Of a DNA stretch of 27,027 bases, positions 1 through 6,900 are shown piece by piece (the first letter of the stretch is position 1; each line of letters starts with the position of its first letter). A program made the position numbers and the translations under genes. This DNA is from a virus, in IMG/VR virus record IMGVR_UViG_3300030085_004712, positions 829-27,855 of that record; one strand, written 5' to 3'. Under the pieces are notes generated by a model. It had not been told where the DNA came from. It ran no database searches and was given only the letters and a program-made list of their open reading frames with translations.

Positions 1-359
1 GTGCCAGGGAATCTGTAAATTTTATTGACCCCAATAATCGAGTCGGGCAGAGGAATATAATTTGAATTTTCTAGATAGTCAAACGAACTAGTAGCACCAA
101 CAGTTTCAGTTACAGTTGTTGTTGTGATACCAGAAGAACTACCAGATGGTGCTTTACCTCTATCAATATCATCCTGAGTAATCTGATATTTTAACGGCAC
201 TTGCATGACACCATCATAGTGTCTTTCTTGAAAATATTGAATAGCATCATCTACCAGATCATCAATCTGTTCATCAGCAATATTGATTTCTAGAACAGGA
301 GCACCGAGTTGCCTAAGGCAATAATCGATGAGACCTTGACGATTTGATGGTTTCGACAT
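1..359 (-). CDS. 13: Neck protein gp13, N-terminal 119 codons (runs off window)
   Basis: Partial gene: ATG at 357-359, with the reading frame open to the window edge. The translation begins MSKPSNRQGLIDYCLRQLGA and continues PVLEINIADEQIDDLVDDAI, then QYFQERHYDGV. This matches the N-terminus of T4 gp13 as I remember it ([20 protein letters not shown], then an acidic DQIYDCIQ segment and YHFDGI), in the same order and spacing. Known role of the family: gp13 forms the neck with gp14 on the completed head, seals the portal and allows tail joining. Position supports the call, since gene 13 follows the baseplate wedge cluster in T4. The start is well defined: AGGAGG lies 9 nt upstream and a CTAAATA motif lies just before that. 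A Ser/Thr/Gly-rich linker (about residues 75-95) is not a T4 feature I recall. The C-terminal part is outside the window. Confidence 0.85.
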   Translation of the reverse strand, partial: MSKPSNRQGLIDYCLRQLGAPVLEINIADEQIDDLVDDAIQYFQERHYDGVMQVPLKYQITQDDIDRGKAPSGSSSGITTTTVTETVGATSSFDYLENSNYIPLPDSIIGVNKIYRFPG

Positions 360-368
360 ATTAGGAGT

Positions 369-374
369 CCTCCT
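369..374 (-). promoter_or_regulatory. Perfect Shine-Dalgarno of gp13
   Basis: On the coding strand AGGAGG stands 9 nt before the ATG of gp13. It is the strongest ribosome binding site in the window. It fixes the gp13 start and suggests independent, efficient initiation, unlike the overlapping starts further upstream in the cluster. The surrounding AGGAGGACTCCT is nearly self-complementary, but any hairpin would have a very short stem and loop. Confidence 0.8.
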
Positions 375-378
375 ATGT

Positions 379-385
379 TATTTAG
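379..385 (-). promoter_or_regulatory. Late-promoter-like CTAAATA upstream of gp13
   Basis: Coding-strand CTAAATA, overlapping the TAA stop of the 128-aa gene and 20 nt before the gp13 ATG. It resembles the T4 late promoter consensus TATAAATA, read by the gp55 sigma factor with the gp33/gp45 co-activators. The same 7-mer occurs at two other gene boundaries in this window (25271-25277 and 26918-26924), which supports a functional site. No transcription data are available here. Confidence 0.55.
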
Positions 386-768
386 ACTGAGGAAGTCACT
401 CCTGCTCTGACCATCACATCTCCCTCTACAATTCTATACACCGTGGTTCCACTGCTAACCAGAACATCATATTTATATCTACCCTCTCTGAGACCCTTAG
501 TCGCAGTTGCTCCCATACCAAGAGTTAAATTTTGACTATCTCCTGTGCTACCAAGACCAACACTAAACGTTCTCAGAGCAAACAAAGAAGATCCGATACT
601 TACCGATTTAGTTAAACTCGCAGCACCTGAGTAACCAGTAAAATTAAACGCCGTTCCACCAATAGTTGTTACTGAATAATTGGCAATAAAACTAGCACCA
701 GTTGAGATGGTTTGATTGACTGCTTGTGCGACCCCGGAAGAGGGGTCAAATGTAAAACTAGCGTCCAT
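382..768 (-). CDS. Small virion-type beta protein, 128 aa, function unknown
   Basis: A 128-residue protein with no signal peptide or membrane segment, rich in Ser, Thr, Gly and Val in alternating patterns that suggest an all-beta fold. The N-terminus reads MDASFTFDPSSGVAQAVNQT. The C-terminal part has GRYKYDVLVSSGTTVYRIVE followed by a VMVRAGVT strand; this resembles the small Ig/BppU-like domain seen in many phage baseplate and fibre proteins, by memory only. It contains VGLGST, a short motif shared with the giant structural proteins upstream. Its ATG overlaps the stop of the 71-aa gene (TAATG at 766-770) and there is no clear ribosome binding site, so translation is probably coupled. Lying between the 2,708-aa baseplate-type protein and gp13, it is most likely a minor virion protein. 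I cannot name its function. Confidence 0.75.
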   Translation of the reverse strand: MDASFTFDPSSGVAQAVNQTISTGASFIANYSVTTIGGTAFNFTGYSGAASLTKSVSIGSSLFALRTFSVGLGSTGDSQNLTLGMGATATKGLREGRYKYDVLVSSGTTVYRIVEGDVMVRAGVTSSV

Positions 769-983
769 TATTTTTCTGCGAGTTTGAGGAGAAGATCTTT
801 AATAGTTGACATATCTTCCTTTAAAGAATTTATGTCATGTCTCATGTCACGAATCTCTTGATTATCTTTGTCTTGACGATGTTTTTTCAGGAGATAATGT
901 TGATAGGCGTTGTGGTTTGTGTTTACCACAGCGCCTGTTGTCATATCCCTTTCAAGATTGGGATGCCCTTCAACTTTCATCAT
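768..983 (-). CDS. Small coiled-coil protein, 71 aa
   Basis: A 71-residue charged protein. Residues 44-68 form a clean heptad series with I44, M47, I51, L54, M58, I61, L65 and L68 in a/d positions, so the C-terminal half should be a parallel coiled coil. The N-terminal part (HPNLERDMTTGAVVNTN) resembles a short motif I recall from small marine-phage proteins next to structural genes. The chosen start is the first of two adjacent ATGs; it forms an ATGA overlap with the stop of the 2,708-aa gene, typical of coupled translation. Starting at the second ATG would remove one residue. In T4 the fibritin gene wac, also a coiled-coil protein, lies just before gene 13. That positional similarity is suggestive, but there is no sequence evidence of homology. 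Confidence 0.78.
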   Translation of the reverse strand: MMKVEGHPNLERDMTTGAVVNTNHNAYQHYLLKKHRQDKDNQEIRDMRHDINSLKEDMSTIKDLLLKLAEK

Positions 984-3900
984 CTTACAGCGATAGAGCG
1001 GAGATTCTTAATGCGAGGTGGTCTTGATTGATCCACACCAGTCATAACGATCTTCAATTGGAATCCAGTAAATTCTGGAAGATCATCAACGAAGAATTCA
1101 TATTCTTTGAATTGTCCTGGGTCACTAGGTGTGACCAGTACATTTGATCTACCATCATTGTTCGCAACATCAATGACATTACCAAGATCATCAAGGTTAT
1201 TGTAACCTGGGAACAAGTTATATGGCACAGAATCGATGCTACTATCATCAGTAAAGATCTTGTAAAGAACTCTGATGTCAGCAGTTCGATCTCTATATGC
1301 ATCCAGAAGAACTTTGATGGAATTTGCTGGATTTGCAAGATCAACTCTCTTAGTGATGTAGATAGCACCGTTAGGATCTTCGCCAGTAACAGTGACTCTT
1401 CTGTCTTGTGAGAAGTCAGATACTGGTGAATTCAGTCTATTTGAAGTGAGAATAGCTTGAACTCTATCAAGGTCAACCACAGGAGAAACAAAGGAATTAT
1501 TAGAGAAGAATTCAAGATCAAGAGTAAATGATTTGTTTCCAGGGAGATCACGTAGAAGAGTAGTTTCATTATTCTTAGATGCGATCATCCTTGGAGAATC
1601 GAGTTCATTTGGTTCATTAAGAGTCACGGACTCGTAACCTTGATCCGTGAATGATTCTTCACCACCATCAACACTCGTTGCACCCAGTGTCCTGATGCTC
1701 GCATTTAATGAAGTGCCATTAAGAATAAGAGTCTGAACATTTGGTGTAATGGTTTCAAATTGAATGTTGTTACCACCAGTTACCTTGTCACCACCAACTT
1801 TCTTAGGTGAATTGAATCCAAGTTTGGGGAATGAAGTATTGACTGATCTGTCAATACCACTGGTAGACATATCAATCTTGATTGCATAAGAGTCAAGTTT
1901 CCTCGCGTTCCCAATAGTTGCATCACTAAGAGTATGATCCTTGTTAATTCTTCTGAGAGAAACTCCATTCAATTCATACTTAGAAATCAAATCACCTGCA
2001 CTGTGTGCAAAGGATCCTTTGTTATCAATATTTCTGGTAATTCCAGAGAGAGCATTACCAGTAATGCCAGTATAAGAGATGATCTCATTACCAATGACAG
2101 CATATCCTGGGTTTGTAGTTCCAACACCCACATTTTCAAAGGTTTCAAACTTGGATGTATTTGCAAGTCCGATGTTACCAGTTGCAGTTGATTCAATATC
2201 AGCACTGAGAGTTGTAGGTCTCATGTCTGGTTTGATGTTGCTAATAGAAACACCATTAGTACCAGAATACATAGCATGATTTCTATGTCTAATGTCTAAA
2301 TGCAAACCATCAGAGTTTGTATTGACAGATACACTGTTAGCAGAGACTCCTGTTAGGATTCCAACAGCGCCAGTTTCCTGAACGACATAAGTCATTGTTC
2401 CAGCAGTTCCAGTAACAAATTCACCTTGAACTCCATCAAGAACGAGAGCATTAATTGCGGAAATAATGCCAACACTGAATCTTGCATTTCTGCCAAGAGT
2501 AGTGCTACCTAATGTGCCAATACCAAGTTCATCACCAACCGCATATCCTGTGCCACCGTTAGTGATGAAACAAGATGTAATTCCACCAGAACTGACAGTT
2601 ACAGAAGCAACAGCACCAGATCCAGAACCAGAAAGGGTTTCTAAGTTAGCAGAGTATGTTCCAAAACCACTGGATGGAGTATATCCAATACCAGCGTTGA
2701 TAATGTCAACGGAAGCACCAATGCCGATAGAACCGAGAGTGTCAATAATAACACCAGTCGCGGTTGTGTTGTTGACCTGAGAAACGTTAACTCCATCGAT
2801 GACAACTGCTTCCATTGCAGAACTTAGAGTAGAACCAAGTCCAACAGTTGCTTTTCTACTGATGGTTTGAACTGGATTTGGACCAAGTTTCGTAACACCA
2901 CCATTTGTGAGACCCATATCTGGGTTGTAGAATGATGCATTAGCAGATGTCCCAGTTGTAAACTGAGCTCTGTACATGCTAAATTTAAGATCCTCAAATT
3001 GACTTGCATCCCAGGTAGAACCATTTTGAGATTTAAATAAAGATCCCAAAAGTGGTTGTTGAGAAATTACTTGTCTAGCAGCATTTTCATCAGTCGAAGT
3101 TCCAGTAACATCCTCTTCACCCATTCTAGAAATCCAAGCACCATATTCAGTGGTGTCTGCAAGAAGAACAAATGCATATTCAGTATTACCTTTAAGGTAT
3201 ACGGGAGATGGGAAAGTAAATTTGGTTGGAACTGACGCATCATCAGAGACATTGACCTCAGATGGCATCAAATCAACTTCACCAAATGGAACGATTGTGG
3301 TAGTTGGAGTTCCATCTCGCATTGTTCTAATCTGCATGGTCACTGGCAGATTAGCGTCCTTTGCTTGGAAATATGCTTCAATGGCAGTAATAAATACGCC
3401 ATCAGCAGAATTGATATAGAAGGACTGTGCCAAAGGATCTCTCCGACATCTGCTCGATCTTCCACCACGACCGCCGCCGCCACGACCGCCGCCGCGACCT
3501 CCACGACCTCCTCCACCTCTTGCAATAGGAGCACGATTAAAGCTATTATTACGACCGCCTCCACGGCTTCTTCCGCCGCCTCCGCCGCCACGTCTTCCGC
3601 CGCCGCCGCGACTTCTTCCGCCACCACGTCCAGTAGATCCGTGTCTGGTTACACCTTTTCTGGCATAAGATCTTCCACTCCTACCACTGTTTCTTCTAGA
3701 AGTATAGAGAGTTCTGGTTCTGGAAAGATTTCTGGTAGCAATCAATCTACCCGAACTATCGAAGTTCCAGATTCTTCCACCTCTTCTAGCGATCGGTGCT
3801 CTGTTGAAAGGTCTTCTGCGTCCTTGACGACGGAACCTTCTGGGTCCTCCTCTTCTTCTTTGTCTTCCTCTGGAAGATCTGCCACCTCCACCGGATCCAC

Positions 3901-6900
3901 CACACTCAACAGGAGCACCTGGTTGAGTTAACAACCAAGCAGTATCATAAAGGCGAGCATTTCTTTCGGAGTTGGAATTATGATATGCTGTATAAGAACC
4001 AAAACCATTGTTAACAGCAACAGTAAATGCAACATAACGTGCATCACAGTTTGCACTAGGTCTCTGTCTTACGTTTCTAAGGATCGTATCTTCACTTACT
4101 TCACTGACAACAGAATCAGTAGATCCAAGAATAGTTTCGCTGGTTGTTGTTTCTTGGAAGATAGATTGATGAATGGCATTTGATCTTGTGGAGAGAATAT
4201 TCTCTTCTGTAAATTCAAGTAAACCACTTGCTTGGAACGTAGTTTCTGCTGACGTTTGATTCAGAGAAGAAACAAATCTCGTATTTGGAAGTGAAGAAAG
4301 TTTAACAACTTTACTGCCAGTTAAAAATCTTGGGTTGGTTTCCTTAGATGGATCAGGAATAAAAATAGAACCAACAACAAATCCAACCTCATCAGTTACT
4401 AATCTAATATCATCGACACTAGCTTGTGCTCCACTGGTAAGACCTTTAAGAATCATTCCTCTGCGAGGATACCCGAAGAAGTCTCCATTGACTTTGGATG
4501 CAAGTGATGTAGTATCAACATTCAATATAGTTGAGACAGATGAGTAATCATCTGGAAGTGTTTCATCATTATTGTATGGATTTAATGTAAAAGTTGTTGT
4601 TGGATCATCAAAAGGTCCCGTTCTATGATTTGGTTCTGCTAGTCTAAACTTAAATGTTGCAGTTGCTTCATCAGGAGTTGGATTAATTCCAGATTCTGCT
4701 CTGGACATTGTGCCAACAACGGTTTCCCCAACTGCAAAAGTTCCAGATGTCATGACAACTTCAAGCAGTTTTGGTGCTGAGAAGTCAATCATGTTGACAT
4801 TATCCAAGATTGGATATATCTGAGTTCTTGGTCTAAGTCTACTTCCTTTAAATTCAATATTACGCGATCTCATGTGCGTAATAGTAGATCTGTTCAGAAC
4901 TCTATTACCAATAGTCGCCTTCTCAATATGAGGGGTGGTTCTAATGGCAACACCGTCTCTTACTTGCTTATGAAGCTGTACATCAGAAGTTGTTCTTACA
5001 ACCTTCGTGGTGGTTGTCTTAACGTCATCAGTTGCATTAAGTTGCTTGGTTGTGCTACTAACAACAGTGTTATCAGCAGTTCTAGTATCTCTACCAATAA
5101 CGCTATCTACCCAAGAACCCCATTCAATTTCTGCAAAACCCTTTGCTTCTTCGATACCAAGTTTTTGAGTTGAAGCAACAAAATCAGGACCATTTACATC
5201 AAATTCCTGAGTTTTAATAACCTTTTGATCGACCCAGAGATCAGACGATGGATAAAGATGAAGTCTACCAGTCCAATTAGTTACGAGGAATGGGTTAACA
5301 GATTCAACACGAGATGCAAATAAGTTTTGCATGAAAACCAAATCTGCATAGTTGAGGGTGATGAGATCACCAGTCTTTCTAAGATTTGGATCTGTTAATT
5401 GTGAGTTGAAACGATTGTCTGCCGTGTCAGGAATAGAATTTCCAATTCCAGTTATTGCTGCTGTTGCAAGAACAAGATCAATAGCAGTGGTATAGTGAGG
5501 TGGTCTCAGTTCTCCATTGTAAGTATCAATTGAACAATCAAAGTCTTCATTTGATTGATCTTGAATCTGGTGAGTTTTGAAATTATCAACAAAGAAACCA
5601 CTCTTAAATCTATCAAGACCTTTTGCATCTTGAATCGTAAGTGCCTCCGTCTCCTTTTCTAATAGAGAAAGTGCTGTATAATATTCAAGACTGGTAATCC
5701 TATTATCCAAATCACCAATGTCTTTCATGGTATATCTCTTATGCTCTACTCTCTTGATAGATGCACTATCAATGGAGAACATATAAGGAGGAAGTTTGAT
5801 TGTGGCAATCTCTAAATTATCATCCAATGCAGGAGGTAATTGAGGATTGACTGATGGTACGCCATTTACAACGTTGAACTTGCCAAATGCATCTAAGAAT
5901 ACTCTGTCAATACGACCAAGATAGTATTCATAATTAATAACAATATTCTCGTCAGAAACTAAGATATTTGGAACCGATTGTCCACTACCGGTAAAGTCCC
6001 TGGAAGCAAAATCGAATGGAGATGTAGTGGTCGTTGTATCATAATCACTAACCCTTGGTCTAATGTCAAGAATGTCTGTGTTTCTTACACCTTCAAAGGA
6101 TGGGATATCATTGCTATACAGTTCATTATCATAACTTTCGGAAGTGAAAATGTCACCAGTATCAGAAGCAGCAACCGTGTAATTTTGGAAAATTACTCTA
6201 AGTTTTCTGTGGGCACTTTCTCTCCCTTTCTTTCTTACAATTCTTCCATAATCATAGAAGGAATTTCTTTGTCCATTATCAAGAAGATAATCTCCGGTGA
6301 CATTTTTATCTGCCTGACCAATATCTGCAACTGTTGCTCCGATAGATGAAACATCACTAGTCAGACCCTCTTCCAGTGAGAAGACTTTATTATTAAGGTA
6401 AACTACTTCTAAGACAGTTCCAGAAACTACTGAAACAACTCTTGCAACTGCTTTGCTGTCTCCACCAACTAGTTTTTCGCCAATAATAAAATCAGCAGTT
6501 GTTTGACTTGGACCACTCATGGTCGAAAGAGTCACTGTTGGTAAATTTGGAGCATTCTGATCATCTGATTCAAAAACACCAAGAACTCTTAAAACATCTG
6601 GTTTGTTCAGAGAAATTTCTTTATCCTGAACTCTGGTTCCATATACATTACTGTAAGTAAGACCATCATTCAAAGTAGTGGTTCCGATTCCAGATGAAGC
6701 ATCACTGGATCTGGTAATAAGAACAGAGGAGACATTATTAAGTCTCTTTAATTTTTCACGGACTCTATTTTTGTTGAGAGTAGCGAACACTCTAATATTT
6801 GTTTCTTCTTCTCGATCGAGACCGGCAATAGTTACTGTTTTTGCATTACTTGCAACTGTAACCATGTCCTCAGTGAGAGGTTGAATGGTGCCATCAGAAT

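Larger units (their letters stand above)
3446..3904 (-). repeat. Arg/Gly-rich (RGG) low-complexity tract inside the 2,708-aa protein
   Basis: Codons for residues 1735-1887. The encoded segment is dominated by Arg, Gly and Ser, with many RGG, GRGG and RRGG units, and is bounded by Cys1735 (VECGGSGGGG) and Cys1887 (SSRCRRDPLAQ). By hand count, 3481-3600 is about 63% G+C, well above the AT-rich surroundings. The DNA there is a chain of CCG/CCA/CGA triplets on the plus strand. The tract is strongly basic and probably disordered. A short non-repetitive stretch (IWNFDSSGRLIATRN) lies inside it. Confidence 0.9.

Noticed and set aside
363-374. Near-palindrome AGGAGTCCTCCT over the gp13 Shine-Dalgarno, possible RNA switch
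   Set aside because: The best stem is four to five base pairs with a two- to four-base loop, too weak to sequester the site convincingly.
3340-3627. Minus-strand 95-codon alternative frame rich in Ala, Val and Glu
   Set aside because: Another frame of the same GC-rich triplet tract; its composition follows from the repeat and it lies wholly within the 2,708-aa gene.
3365-3931. Plus-strand 188-codon ORF rich in Ser, Thr and Ala
   Set aside because: It is the antisense image of the Arg/Gly tract: the CCG/CCA/CGA triplets read as S/T/A on the other strand. No start signal, no gene neighbours on that strand, and the minus-strand frame is continuous through it.
5978-6349. Plus-strand ORF of 123 codons opposite the 2,708-aa gene
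   Set aside because: No recognisable domain or ribosome binding site, and it is antisense to a clearly coding frame; long antisense ORFs are expected in genes of this size.
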